Shown here piece by piece: positions 40,925-50,611 of a DNA stretch of 50,611 nt (its first letter is position 1; every line of letters begins with the position of its first letter). The stretch lies in assembly GCA_955652915.1 (NCBI GenBank), contig CATPCJ010000068.1, forward strand, positions 1 through 50,611. Reading direction: 5' to 3'. The stretch comes from an uncultured Bryobacteraceae bacterium (GTDB taxonomy: Bacteria > Acidobacteriota > Terriglobia > Bryobacterales > Bryobacteraceae). Below the pieces are notes generated by a model. The model searched no databases, was not told where the DNA came from, and was given only the letters and a program-made list of their open reading frames with translations. The position numbers and the translations under genes are program-made.

Positions 40925-42157
40925 GTGATCTCCGTCCAAAACGTATCCAAGGTTTATCATCTCTACCAGCATCCCTTCGATCGTGTTCTCGGCAGTTTCG
41001 CTCTCGGCAGGCGGCGGAGCGCGGAGTTCTGGGCGCTCCGCAACATCAATTTGCACATTGAAAAGGGCGAAGTTCTGGCCATCGTCGGCCCCAATGGTTC
41101 GGGCAAGAGCACGCTGCTGCAAATTATTAGCGGAATCCTCCAGCCTACCAGTGGACGTGTTCTATGCGATGGCCGGGTGGCCGCACTGCTGGAGTTGGGA
41201 GCGGGATTCAACCCGGAATTTAGCGGACGCGATAATGTCTATCTCAACGGCGAGATCATGGGCGTATCGCGAAGGGAGATGGACAAAGCATTTCCGCGAA
41301 TCGAAGAGTTTGCCGAAATCGGCAGATTCATCGATCGCCCCGTGAAGGAATATTCCAGCGGCATGTATGTCCGCTTGGCCTTCTCCACTGCAATTCATAT
41401 CGATCCGCAAATCCTGATCGTCGACGAAGCACTCGCGGTAGGCGACGCAATCTTCGCCGGCCGCTGTATCCGAAAGTTTGAGGAGCTGCGGCAACGCAAG
41501 GTCACAGTTTTGCTCGTGTCGCACGATCTTGGATTGGTAAAGAGGCTGGCCGATCGAGCGGCGTTCATGATCGAGGGCAAAATCGTCATGCAAGGATCAC
41601 CGAAGGACGCCGTGAATCGATATGTCGGATTCGTGCTGGACCGCGAAAAAGGTGCACCGGATGAAGATAGCTCGCTCGAGACTCCGGCGTCGAAAAGCAG
41701 CTTCCGCCACGGTGACGGCGTTAGTCGAATCGTCGACATTCGCCTGATGAATAGCGCCCGAGAACCTTGTCGTGCCTTTCGTCCTGGCGATGTCATGTTG
41801 ATTCAGGTCCACGCTGTTTTTCGCCAGGCGGTTTCAAATCCTGTCGTTGGAATATTAATTCGCAACCGTATCGGCATGGATGTTTACGGTACGAACACGC
41901 GTCTGGAACATGTCGAGTTAGGACAGTTCGAAGCGGGTGAAGCCCTCGAAGTGGAATTCGAGCTCGATTGCTTGCTGAGCCGTCAGGAGTATACACTGAC
42001 CGTTGCGACTCAATACTGGAACGGACTTAGTCAGGATTGGTTGGACGATCTGACCGATTTTCGGGTCGTGGATACCAAAGATGTCGCGGGAGTGCTAAAC
42101 CTGAATACTCGAGTGCGCTACCAGAAGCTTTCCGAAATACCGGCCGGTGAAGCATGA
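40925..42157 (+). CDS. ABC transporter ATPase with Wzt-type C-terminal domain
   Basis: The start is GTG 40925 (VISVQNVSKVYHLYQHPFDR), 31 bases after the tail gene; the frame runs further upstream, but that overlaps it. 410 residues. Walker A is GPNGSGKST at 55-63, the signature region SSGMYVRLAF is near residue 145, and Walker B ends in D167-E168 (ILIVDEAL). The C-terminal 160 residues (VMLIQVHAVFRQAVSNPVVG, then MDVYGTNTRLEHVELGQF) form the beta-sandwich of Wzt/RfbE proteins, which recognises the end of an O-antigen or polysaccharide chain. Its usual membrane partner Wzm is not beside it. It overlaps the symporter gene by four bases. Confidence 0.9.
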   Translation: MISVQNVSKVYHLYQHPFDRVLGSFALGRRRSAEFWALRNINLHIEKGEVLAIVGPNGSGKSTLLQIISGILQPTSGRVLCDGRVAALLELGAGFNPEFSGRDNVYLNGEIMGVSRREMDKAFPRIEEFAEIGRFIDRPVKEYSSGMYVRLAFSTAIHIDPQILIVDEALAVGDAIFAGRCIRKFEELRQRKVTVLLVSHDLGLVKRLADRAAFMIEGKIVMQGSPKDAVNRYVGFVLDREKGAPDEDSSLETPASKSSFRHGDGVSRIVDIRLMNSAREPCRAFRPGDVMLIQVHAVFRQAVSNPVVGILIRNRIGMDVYGTNTRLEHVELGQFEAGEALEVEFELDCLLSRQEYTLTVATQYWNGLSQDWLDDLTDFRVVDTKDVAGVLNLNTRVRYQKLSEIPAGEA

Positions 42158-43545
42158 TTTACGCGATCGTGTTGGCGGTGGTTGTAGGTACGCTCTGCCT
42201 GGTCACGGCCATTAAGACGTTCTCCGTCAAAAACCAGGCTGATTTTTTGGTGGCTGGCAGAAAGCTGCCTTGGCCAGTGCTGGTGTTCACTTTGCTCTCC
42301 TCCTGGATCGGCGCGGGAAGTCTTTTTGCCGGGGGAGAGAATGCTTACAAAAATGGATTTGCGGCGCTGTGGCAGCCGGCCGGCGGCTGGGCTGGACTCA
42401 TTGTTATCGCGCTGATCGCAGGACGCGCGCGGCGATTTGCCCAATTTACAGTTCCCGATCTGCTAGAGACCAGGTACAACGCGGCCGCCCGCGTGATGGG
42501 CACAATCGCCATCGTCATTTCGTATACGGTCATCACCAGCTATCAATTCAAGGGCGGCGGCGATATTCTCCATCTTATATTTCCGGATTCGATTTCGCGA
42601 AATCAGGGCATGTGTATTATTGCGGCCTTTGTGATCTTGTTCACGGCCGCGGCCGGTATGGCCTCCATTGCTTATCTCGATCTGGTGATCGGCGCACTGG
42701 TGACCACAATTGTCATCGTCGCGATTCCGCTGCTGCTTTCCAAGGCCGGCGGTTGGGACCACGTGACGGCGAACCTTCCCCCCAGCCACTTTCAGGTCCT
42801 CGGTAATCTCACTTTGCTGCAAGCTCTGGGCCTGATGATACCCACCATGCTGCTGCTGGTAGGCAATCAGGGGATGTACCAAAAATTCTTTTCCGCCAGG
42901 TCCGAGCGCGACGCAAAGTTCGCCGTGTATGGATGGATCGTCGGCACGCTCCTTCTTGAAACGTTGCTTATCACGATGGCTGTGATTGGCAGCTCTGAGT
43001 TCAAGACGGATCATCCCCGGGAAATTATTCCGATCAGCGCATTTCAAGGGCTGCCGTCGCTGGTCGGCGCGATTCTTCTCGGCGGGATCTTCGCCAAGGT
43101 TATCTCCACCGCGAACAATTATCTGTTCTCGCCGGCGACGAATCTTATTCACGATGTCTACGGTAGATTCATCAACCCCCACGCATCCGAGCGCCGGAAG
43201 TTGGTGATGTCGAGAGTGATTGTGCTTCTGCTCGGAGCGTTCGCTTTGTTGCAGGCCACGCGATTCGAATCCGTCTTGAAGGCGGCGCTCTACGCGTATA
43301 CGATTTATGGAGCGGCAGTGACGCCGGTAGTTATGGCAGTGTTCTTTTGGAAGCGAACGACAACGTCGGCGGCGATAACTTCAATTGTTTTGGGCACGGT
43401 CGTGACCATCGGCTGGAACCTGGCGGGCTATGAGCTCGACGCTGTTTATCCCGCCCTGGCGGCCTCGGTTCTCAGCCTGATTCTCATCAGTTTTCTAACG
43501 CCGCCACCGGCACCGGAGAAATGGAAACCGTTTTTCGAAAGCTAA
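42154..43545 (+). CDS. Sodium/solute symporter (SSS family)
   Basis: 463 residues with about twelve to thirteen hydrophobic helices. The N-terminal segment NQADFLVAGRKLPWPVLVFT, then LLSSWIGAGSLFAGGENAY, is the classic SSS start, and QFTVPDLLETRYN is the family loop after the third helix. It imports a small solute (sugar, amino acid, carboxylate or similar) with sodium ions; the substrate is not determined. It overlaps the preceding gene by ATGA and is followed after two bases by a peptidase gene, so all three are likely one transcript. Confidence 0.9.
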   Translation: MIYAIVLAVVVGTLCLVTAIKTFSVKNQADFLVAGRKLPWPVLVFTLLSSWIGAGSLFAGGENAYKNGFAALWQPAGGWAGLIVIALIAGRARRFAQFTVPDLLETRYNAAARVMGTIAIVISYTVITSYQFKGGGDILHLIFPDSISRNQGMCIIAAFVILFTAAAGMASIAYLDLVIGALVTTIVIVAIPLLLSKAGGWDHVTANLPPSHFQVLGNLTLLQALGLMIPTMLLLVGNQGMYQKFFSARSERDAKFAVYGWIVGTLLLETLLITMAVIGSSEFKTDHPREIIPISAFQGLPSLVGAILLGGIFAKVISTANNYLFSPATNLIHDVYGRFINPHASERRKLVMSRVIVLLLGAFALLQATRFESVLKAALYAYTIYGAAVTPVVMAVFFWKRTTTSAAITSIVLGTVVTIGWNLAGYELDAVYPALAASVLSLILISFLTPPPAPEKWKPFFES

Positions 43546-43547
43546 AA

Positions 43548-44717
43548 ATGCAGATAGAAGAAATCCAGAAAGCACTTCGCGAAGAGAAACTCGATGGCTG
43601 GTTGTTCTTCGACCATCACCAAAGAGACCCGCTCGCATATCGCATTTTGAAATTGGCCCCAGGCCGCACCGTAACGCGGCGCTGGTATTACTTGATTCCA
43701 GCCCATGGCGATCCGAAAGGCCTGGTGCATGCCATCGAGTCGGGCGTTCTCACCGGTCTGCCGGGAAACATGCAGATCTATTCGAGCTGGGGCGCACAGG
43801 TCGACGGCCTGAAGACTTTACTCGCGGGCTGCCAACGTGTAGCGATGCAGTACTCGCCGAACTGCGCGATCCCGTACGTTTCTCTGGTGGATGGCGGCAC
43901 ATTGGAGCTGGTGCGGAGCACTGGCGTGGATGTCGTTACCTCCGCGAATCTCGTCCAGCTTTTTGAAGCGCGCTGGACGGCCGAGCAATTCGAGATGCAC
44001 ATCGAGGCCGGCAAACGAGTGGATCGTGTGCGGGCTGAAGCATTCCAAAACATTGGCGCCGCGCTGAACGCAGGTGAAACGATTACCGAATGGCAGGTGA
44101 ATCGATTCATTCGCGAGGGCTTCGACAAATCGGGACTCGTGACGGATCACGGACCCATCGTGGCGGTGAATGCGAACATGTCGAATCCACACTACGAGCC
44201 GGAGCCGGAAACCAGTCTCCCGATTCGGAAAGGCGATGCGGTGTTGATCGACATGTGGGCTAAGCTCGACAAACCCGGCGCCGTCTTCTACGACATTACA
44301 TGGACCGGATACTGCGGTTCTGACCCTCCCTCCGCCCTACAAAATATTTTCGACGTAGTGACCGGCGCGCGCGATCGCGCCATCGAACGCGTCCGCAGCG
44401 CAATTGGCGCTAATGAATCCATCCAGGGCTTCCACGTGGACGACGCCGCGCGAGGATATATCAAGGAAAAAGGATTCGGCCAATATTTCGTTCATCGCAC
44501 CGGGCATTCCATCGGCGAAGAAGTTCATGGCACGGGCGCGAATATGGACAATTTGGAAACGCACGACGAGCGCCGGATTATTCCGCGAACTTGTTTCTCC
44601 ATTGAGCCCGGTGTCTACTTGCCGGAGTTCGGAATCCGGTCCGAGGTCAATATGTATATCGCGGAGGGGAACGCTTTAGTAACCGGTGAAAAACAACTGA
44701 AGCTGGTCGCTATCTAG
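43548..44717 (+). CDS. M24-family metallopeptidase (Xaa-Pro aminopeptidase-like)
   Basis: The start chosen is ATG 43548, two bases after the symporter stop (389 residues); an in-frame ATG at 43521 inside the symporter gene is possible. The N-terminal creatinase-like domain is followed by the pita-bread fold with the five metal ligands in order: D in VLIDMWAKLD, D in VFYDITWTG, H in HRTGHSIGEE, E in FSIEPGVYLP and E in IRSEVNMYI. It removes N-terminal residues next to proline, using two metal ions in the cytoplasm. The coupling to the symporter suggests peptide use: import and trimming. Confidence 0.9.
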   Translation: MQIEEIQKALREEKLDGWLFFDHHQRDPLAYRILKLAPGRTVTRRWYYLIPAHGDPKGLVHAIESGVLTGLPGNMQIYSSWGAQVDGLKTLLAGCQRVAMQYSPNCAIPYVSLVDGGTLELVRSTGVDVVTSANLVQLFEARWTAEQFEMHIEAGKRVDRVRAEAFQNIGAALNAGETITEWQVNRFIREGFDKSGLVTDHGPIVAVNANMSNPHYEPEPETSLPIRKGDAVLIDMWAKLDKPGAVFYDITWTGYCGSDPPSALQNIFDVVTGARDRAIERVRSAIGANESIQGFHVDDAARGYIKEKGFGQYFVHRTGHSIGEEVHGTGANMDNLETHDERRIIPRTCFSIEPGVYLPEFGIRSEVNMYIAEGNALVTGEKQLKLVAI

Positions 44718-44802
44718 CAAAATCAATCAGTTCCGGGCCGCAAATGAGGTGCATAGGAATTATTGATTGGACCTGCCGCCGAGCCCCGGCATACGCTGTG
44801 GT

Positions 44803-45558
44803 ATGGCAACCACGACTGTAATTGAACCTCCCGGCTCGCAAATAGCACTCCTACATCGGATCAGCAGCATCGTCAGCTCGGAATTATCGCTCGACGAAAT
44901 GCTGGGTGAAATTGTCGGCCTCACCGCCCAAGTAACCGGCTGCGACGCATGCCTGGTTTATTTGTTGGATCGCGATACCGACGAAATTGTATTACGCGCG
45001 TCCCAGGTGCCGCATGCGGCCGCTCTTGGAAACCTCCGAATGAAAATGGGCGAAGGCGTTACGGGCTGGGTGGCTGAACACAAGTCGGTAGTGGCGTTGT
45101 CTTCCAATGCCGCCGCCGACGTGCGGTTCAAATTGCTCCCGGGGCTGATCGAAGATACGTACGAAGCTTTTCTTTCCGTGCCGCTGGTGAGCGGTGGCGA
45201 TGTCATCGGTGTCACCAACGTTCACCACCGCGAGGCTCACCAGCATACCGCCGATGAGATCGCCCTGTTGACCTTCGTTGGCGAGCAAATGGGAGGAGCG
45301 ATTTCAAAATCGGTCCTGGCCGAAGTGAATGCCCGGCTCGTGGAAGAAACCCTGGAGATGAAGCGCCAGCTCGAAACGCGCAAAGTGGTGGAGCGCGCCA
45401 AGGGCATTCTACAACAGCGCTACAACCTCACCGAAGAAGAAGCGTACCTGCGCTTAAGGAACGAGAGCCGCCGTCTGCGCCGGCCGATGAAAGATCTGGC
45501 GGATGCGATCATCCTCGCCGAGGATCTGAGCCGAAAGAGCGAATCGGCGACAGCTTAG
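44803..45558 (+). CDS. GAF-ANTAR regulator (transcription antitermination)
   Basis: The start is ATG 44803 (MATTTVIEPPGSQIALLHRI); the frame opens earlier at 44767, but the family begins about here. 251 residues: a GAF sensor at about 20-165 (CDACLVYLLDRDTDEIVLRA, then GEGVTGWVAEHKSVV), a coiled linker, and an ANTAR domain at about 180-240 (TRKVVERAKGILQQRYNLTE, then EEAYLRLRNESRRLRRPM). ANTAR proteins bind paired hairpins in leader RNAs and prevent termination when their sensor is triggered. No partner histidine kinase lies nearby. There is no good Shine-Dalgarno before the start. Confidence 0.9.
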   Translation: MATTTVIEPPGSQIALLHRISSIVSSELSLDEMLGEIVGLTAQVTGCDACLVYLLDRDTDEIVLRASQVPHAAALGNLRMKMGEGVTGWVAEHKSVVALSSNAAADVRFKLLPGLIEDTYEAFLSVPLVSGGDVIGVTNVHHREAHQHTADEIALLTFVGEQMGGAISKSVLAEVNARLVEETLEMKRQLETRKVVERAKGILQQRYNLTEEEAYLRLRNESRRLRRPMKDLADAIILAEDLSRKSESATA

Positions 45559-45570
45559 AGCGAGGCCGGT

Positions 45571-45984
45571 CTACCCCAAACTCGAAAGCAGCTTGCGCGT
45601 CTTCCCATGTGCCAGCACCGCATCGGGGTCGTTCTGCATCGCCTCGAAATAGCTTTTCCTAAATCCCGCGCCATTCTCATTTGGCGCAACCAATTCGCGC
45701 GCCTGTACAATTAACCGCTCGGCATCGATTCCATTGAGTGGTTCTTTCGCGTCCAGCGTCTCGTCGATCAGCACCACCAGCTCCGACAACTCGTGCAGCC
45801 ATGCGAACCAGGGATCGTACAACACCAGATTCAGTAACTCGCCGCTCGAAGAAATCCGGGCAACATCCCGCTCGTAACGGGCGCGTTCGGAATCCAGCAG
45901 GATCTTATGCAAGCTCAGAAGGGCATTGCGCAATTGCGTCAGACGCTGCTGTGCAGGGTCGGAAGATGGATTCACCGGCAACAT
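45571..45984 (-). CDS. Hypothetical helical protein
   Basis: 137 residues from ATG 45984 (MLPVNPSSDPAQQRLTQLRN); the frame extends upstream to 46086, but that would overlap the MoxR start. It is all-helical in appearance, with ALLSLHKILLDSERARYERD, a WFAWLHELSELVVLIDETLD segment and a C-terminal GFRKSYFEAMQNDPDAVLAH tail. It has no signal peptide or membrane helix. It converges with the GAF-ANTAR gene (12 bases between stops) and is divergent from the MoxR operon with 63 bases between starts. I recall similar short proteins in Acidobacteria but no function. Confidence 0.65.
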   Translation of the reverse strand: MLPVNPSSDPAQQRLTQLRNALLSLHKILLDSERARYERDVARISSSGELLNLVLYDPWFAWLHELSELVVLIDETLDAKEPLNGIDAERLIVQARELVAPNENGAGFRKSYFEAMQNDPDAVLAHGKTRKLLSSLG

Positions 45985-46035
45985 GCACGTTAATTTTAGC
46001 GTAACTTTACGCAAGCGAAGAGCGCGCATCACGTC

Positions 46036-46041
46036 TAAAAT
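46036..46041 (+). promoter_or_regulatory. Candidate -10 box for leaderless MoxR-operon transcript
   Basis: TAAAAT ends seven bases before the GTG of the MoxR gene, so the predicted +1 falls on the start codon, as at glpK. No Shine-Dalgarno and no clear -35 are seen. Confidence 0.35.
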
Positions 46042-46047
46042 AGTAGA

Positions 46048-47042
<995 letters not shown>

Positions 47043-47046
<4 letters not shown>

Positions 47047-47927
47047 AACCCGATCCGCTGATCGATAGTATTTTTCTGGCGAAGCTGGAGCGCTTGGCGA
47101 TTCAGTGGCGGAAGTCGTTCCCGGGGCTGGTGGGCGGTCACAATATCTCACACTTTGCCGGACCCGGTCAGGAATTTCTGGATCATCGCCAATTCCATCA
47201 TGGCGACGATCTGCGGGCGGTGAATTGGCGCGCTTACCTTCGGCTGGAGAAGCTGTTTCTCAAAATGTTCCAGGTAGAGCCGCGCATTCCGGTGCGCCTT
47301 TTGCTGGATTGCAGCAACTCCATGACCACGGGAAGCGTCTCTAAGTTCGACTATGCGCGTAAGCTTGCGGCGGCTTTGTGCTACGTCGGACTGGTGCGGC
47401 TAGACACGATGTGCATTCAGCCCTTTGCGCAGGAGTTGGGCGACTCCTTTCTCTCCGGCGGCGGCCGTCATCGGTTTATTCCCGCCGTGAATTTTCTGCA
47501 GCAGTTGAAACCGTCCGGGCGCACGGATTACTTTCAGATCGCCCGGCAGTTCATCTCGAAGTATCCGCAGCGCGGGTTGTTGATCATCATCTCCGATTTC
47601 CTGGACGACACCGATTGCGAGCGGCCGCTGCAATTTCTGGCGGACTTCGGCCACGAGCTGATGCTGCTGCACATCTGGGACGACGAAGATCGCGACCCGC
47701 CGTGGGAAGGTCAATTGGACCTCACCGATGCGGAAACAGGTTCGACGCTGGAGATAGGGTTCGATGCCGCGGCGCGCCGGAACTATACCGTGGCCTTCGA
47801 CGAATTCGCGAAGAGCATTCAACGCGTCGGTCTGCGAAATAGCGGGCGGTATGTGGGACTTTCGACGGGCACTACAATCGAGGAGGCGATCTTCGGACCG
47901 ATGGCGCGCTCCGGGGGAATTCAATAG
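47043..47927 (+). CDS. DUF58 domain protein
   Basis: 294 residues, no membrane helix. It has the DUF58 core HHGDDLRAVNWRAYLRLEKL followed by FLKMFQVEPRIPVRLLLDCS, then NSM, which is a VWA-like MIDAS start (DCSNSM), and a second half with LLIIISDFLDDTDCERPLQF. It starts at GTG 47043, overlapping the MoxR gene by four bases. It is a presumed partner of the MoxR ATPase; the molecular role is unknown. Confidence 0.92.
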
Positions 47928-47933
47928 AGCGGC

Positions 47934-49829
47934 ATGTTTTTCCTCAACCTCTCACTACCCGAATTTCTGGCGGTCCTGGGATCACTCTCGGCTGGTGTGG
48001 TGGCGCTGTACCTGCTGGACCGGATGCGGAAAATACATACGGTTGCGACGTTGCGGTTTTTCGCGGCTGCTGAAAAAGCGCCAGTGCTCAAGCACCGCCG
48101 TAAACTCCAACAACCGTGGTCGCTGCTGCTGCAGTTGATCAGCCTGCTATTGCTGCTGCTGGCCATCGCGCAGCTTCGCTTCGGCTCTCCCGCGCGGGCA
48201 TCGCGCGATCACGTTCTGATTTTGGATTCGTCGGCATGGATGGCAGCGCGTACCGGCCAGACTCGCATGATCGATCAGGCTCGAGCCGCGGCGCGAAGTT
48301 ATGTACGCCTGTTACCCGCGAGCGATCGCGTGATGGTGGTTCGAGCCGACGTGCTTGCGACGCCGGTGACGCTGTTTGAATCGGACCGTCAGAAAATCAA
48401 CCAAGCCATCGATCAAACACAACCTGGAGCTGCGCCATTGAGCATCCAGGAAGCGCTGGATTTCGCGCAACAAGCCCAACGTCTGCATTCGCAACGTCCG
48501 GGTGAGATCGTATTCGTGGGCGCCGGACGAGTCTCCGGCGACAAAGCTCCATCGTTGAGTACTCCGCCGAATTTGAGAACCATCCCGATCAACGGGCCGT
48601 CGGAGCATTTCGGATTCCGCAAGGTCAGTGTGCGCCGGTCCTTCACTGACACCGACACCTGGGAAGTTTTCGTCGCCGTGAAAAACTATGGCGCCAAGGC
48701 GCGGTCGGTTCCATTGGGCGTACAGTTTGGCGGCGCACCGGTGGGCACGCGCCGCTTCGATCTGAAGGCGGGCGCGGAAGAGAACGCCACCTTCCGCTTC
48801 AAGACTCGCGCGGCGGGATGGTTGGAAGCGCGCCTGATCACTCAGGATGCTTTTCAGCAAGACGATCGCGCGGTCCTGGAATTGCCCGCGCGCAAGCTTC
48901 TTCCAGTCACTGTTTACTCCACCGAGCCAGATCTGTTGCGGCCAGTATTCACGGCCATTCCCGGCGTTCAAGCGACTTTCCGGCCGCCGGCGAGTTACGA
49001 CGCGAATATTCACGACGGCATTGTTCTTCTGGATCGATTCAGTCCGCCGGCGCCGCCCGCGGTCGACAGTATTTGGATGGAGCCTCCTCCGAACAAGTCG
49101 CCCATCGCGGTGCGCAACACCGAAAAAAAGGTGAAGCTCAAGAACTGGCGCGCGGATCATCCCCTGGGAGCGGGGTTGCGCGCGAAGGATCTCGAGTTTC
49201 AAAACGCGGAAGTGTTTCAGGTTCAAACGGGCGATATCGCGTTGGCGGAATCGGACGCGGGGGCGCTCATCGTCGCCCGGCCCGGTAAGCCCAAAACGGT
49301 AGTGTTTGGATTTCATCCGGTGCGGTCAGGCATGAAGTATGAGCTCACCACGCCGTTACTTTTCGCGAACATTTTGCGCTGGATGGCGCCGGATATTTTC
49401 CGCTCCTGGGAGTTAACCGCCGGCAGCGCGGGCACCGTCGATGTGGAGCTGGAGTCGGAAACCAATCCATCCACGATCCACGTCGTGACAGAAGATGGCA
49501 AGCCGCTTCCGTTCACAGTGGAGGGGCGGACGCTACGCTTTTTCTCGGGCGCCGCGGGCATTGTGCGCGTTCTGACGGGCGACCGCGAGCTGGTGTATTC
49601 GTTGACGCTGCCTCAGCCTGGGGATATCGTTTGGACCTCGTCGAGCGCGAAACACGGACTGCCGGGACGTTCTCCCGCGCAACCCTCGTCCACTGACATC
49701 TGGCCGTGGCTGGCGTTGTTGGGCAGCCTAGGTTTACTGACGGATTGGATCCTGTTTGGACGCAAGCAAGGCGGCGCGGCAGCCGCCCCGCACACCCTTC
49801 ACCGCTTGCCGTGGAGGAAAGCCTCATGA
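47934..49829 (+). CDS. BatA-like membrane protein with VWA-like domain
   Basis: 631 residues. Two N-terminal membrane helices (about 8-25 and 60-80) are separated by an RFFAAAEKAP-type loop typical of the BatA N-terminal domain. Residues about 90-215 form a VWA-like domain starting HVLILDSSAWM, in which the MIDAS motif DxSxS is imperfect (DSSAW), so metal binding is doubtful. A periplasmic beta-rich region follows, and a last helix near the C-terminus (WLALLGSLGLLTDWILFG). It overlaps the next gene by four bases. Confidence 0.88.
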   Translation: MFFLNLSLPEFLAVLGSLSAGVVALYLLDRMRKIHTVATLRFFAAAEKAPVLKHRRKLQQPWSLLLQLISLLLLLLAIAQLRFGSPARASRDHVLILDSSAWMAARTGQTRMIDQARAAARSYVRLLPASDRVMVVRADVLATPVTLFESDRQKINQAIDQTQPGAAPLSIQEALDFAQQAQRLHSQRPGEIVFVGAGRVSGDKAPSLSTPPNLRTIPINGPSEHFGFRKVSVRRSFTDTDTWEVFVAVKNYGAKARSVPLGVQFGGAPVGTRRFDLKAGAEENATFRFKTRAAGWLEARLITQDAFQQDDRAVLELPARKLLPVTVYSTEPDLLRPVFTAIPGVQATFRPPASYDANIHDGIVLLDRFSPPAPPAVDSIWMEPPPNKSPIAVRNTEKKVKLKNWRADHPLGAGLRAKDLEFQNAEVFQVQTGDIALAESDAGALIVARPGKPKTVVFGFHPVRSGMKYELTTPLLFANILRWMAPDIFRSWELTAGSAGTVDVELESETNPSTIHVVTEDGKPLPFTVEGRTLRFFSGAAGIVRVLTGDRELVYSLTLPQPGDIVWTSSSAKHGLPGRSPAQPSSTDIWPWLALLGSLGLLTDWILFGRKQGGAAAAPHTLHRLPWRKAS

Positions 49830-50611
49830 CTTTCGAACGAGCATGGGTACTGATTTTTCTGCTGCTACCGCTGGGCTGGATGGTGTACGAAATGCGGCGC
49901 ACTCGCCGAACGTTGGCGTTGCTCCTGAAAACGATTGCTTTTCTCGCGGTCGTACTCGCTCTGGCCGAGCCCAAGTTGACGCTGCCCGAAACGAAAATGG
50001 CGGTTGCGATTCTGGTGGACACTTCGGCCAGCGTTTCCAGTGAAGATTTAAAGCGCTCGTCCGAGCTGGCCTCCGCGATTGAGAAAGCCCGCGGCCGGCA
50101 TTGGATTCGTGTGCTTCCATTTGCGCGATCCGTGCGCGATCTGGCGCCCGAGGAACAAAAGAATGGATGGCAGTTCAAGCAGACCGCCGCGGAAGCAGGC
50201 CGCGCGACAAATCTGGAAGCTGCCATTCGTGAAGCCGTCGCCAGCCTCCCATCGGGATTGGTGCCGCGGCTGGTTCTAATCTCCGATGGCAAGGAGAATG
50301 CCGGAAGCATTACGCGGGCGACGTGGCAGGCGCAGCATCTGGGAATTCCAATCGATACGATTCCATTGGAAGGCCGTGTGCAACCGAATTTGCGGCTTGA
50401 ATCTGTCAGCATTCCCACGCTGGCGTTTACTGGAGAGCAGTTTCCTATCGATCTGAATGTCTCGTCCCCGTCGGCGGTTTCAGGCACGGTGCAGGTAAGT
50501 GCCGAGGGAAAAGTGCTGGGATCGAATCGCGTGCAGCTTGAACAGGGAAGCAATCAGGTTCGGGTCCACGCCAGTTTGAGTACTGCTGGGGCGCTAAACA
50601 TATCGGGTGTA
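49826..50611 (+). CDS. VWA-domain membrane protein (cut by the window end)
   Basis: ATG 49826 overlaps the BatA-like gene by four bases, and the frame stays open for 262 codons to the window edge, so the 3' end is missing. Two N-terminal hydrophobic segments (FERAWVLIFLLLPLGWMVYE, then LLLKTIAFLAVVLALAEP) precede a VWA domain with an intact MIDAS start, ILVDTSASVS, and RLVLISDGKENAG. The following beta-rich part is like the large membrane VWA proteins that end MoxR operons, often with a glutamine amidotransferase-like domain further on, which would lie outside this window. Confidence 0.88.
   Translation, partial: MTFERAWVLIFLLLPLGWMVYEMRRTRRTLALLLKTIAFLAVVLALAEPKLTLPETKMAVAILVDTSASVSSEDLKRSSELASAIEKARGRHWIRVLPFARSVRDLAPEEQKNGWQFKQTAAEAGRATNLEAAIREAVASLPSGLVPRLVLISDGKENAGSITRATWQAQHLGIPIDTIPLEGRVQPNLRLESVSIPTLAFTGEQFPIDLNVSSPSAVSGTVQVSAEGKVLGSNRVQLEQGSNQVRVHASLSTAGALNISGV

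Overview
The window reads as chromosomal DNA of an acidobacterium of the Solibacteraceae/Bryobacterales type. Evidence: high GC, many GTG starts, dispersed hairpin repeats, and two neighbouring secreted proteins (14638-16755 and 17042-18913) that end in the C-terminal domain typical of 'Candidatus Solibacter' secreted proteins. The assignment rests on recognised protein families; no search was run.

Layout. 32-4462: RND efflux pump and its membrane-fusion adaptor. 4583-5116: a peroxiredoxin-like gene whose first active-site cysteine codon is TGA, followed by a hairpin, so a probable selenoprotein. 5151-11906: a Tat-exported Gfo/Idh/MocA oxidoreductase, a class A penicillin-binding protein and two TPR proteins. 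11916-12640: a VapBC-type toxin-antitoxin pair with a decayed toxin. 12560-14521: a small conserved protein divergent from glycerol kinase. 14638-21095: a triple-CHRD secreted protein, an FG-GAP repeat protein and an S9 peptidase. 21372-23972: an acyl-CoA synthetase and a TIM-barrel sugar isomerase.

24127-40893 is the most interesting region. It is one co-directional block of tailed-phage morphogenesis genes: terminase, portal, scaffold-like, P22-like coat, connector, tail completion, tail tube, G/GT tail chaperones with a -1 frameshift site, a very short tape-measure candidate, two DUF2460-like distal tail proteins, a DUF2163/J-like hub fusion, and a glycosidase-like tail protein. I see no integrase, repressor, replication, lysis or head-protease gene and no flanking att repeats. 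Ordinary metabolic genes lie directly on both sides. A perfect intrinsic terminator sits just before the ribosome-binding site of the first gene, and a host-type hairpin repeat lies inside the block. This fits a domesticated phage, possibly a gene transfer agent-like particle or a tailed DNA-packaging particle of independent origin. A defective prophage remains possible.

40925-45558: a Wzt-like ABC ATPase without a visible permease partner, a sodium/solute symporter, an M24 peptidase and a GAF-ANTAR regulator. 45571-45984: a small unknown gene on the minus strand. 46048 to the window end: a MoxR / DUF58 / BatA-like / VWA operon, the last gene cut by the window edge. No tRNA, rRNA, CRISPR array or insertion sequence was recognised. 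The intergenic stretches are all under 300 bases and mostly hold dispersed repeats.
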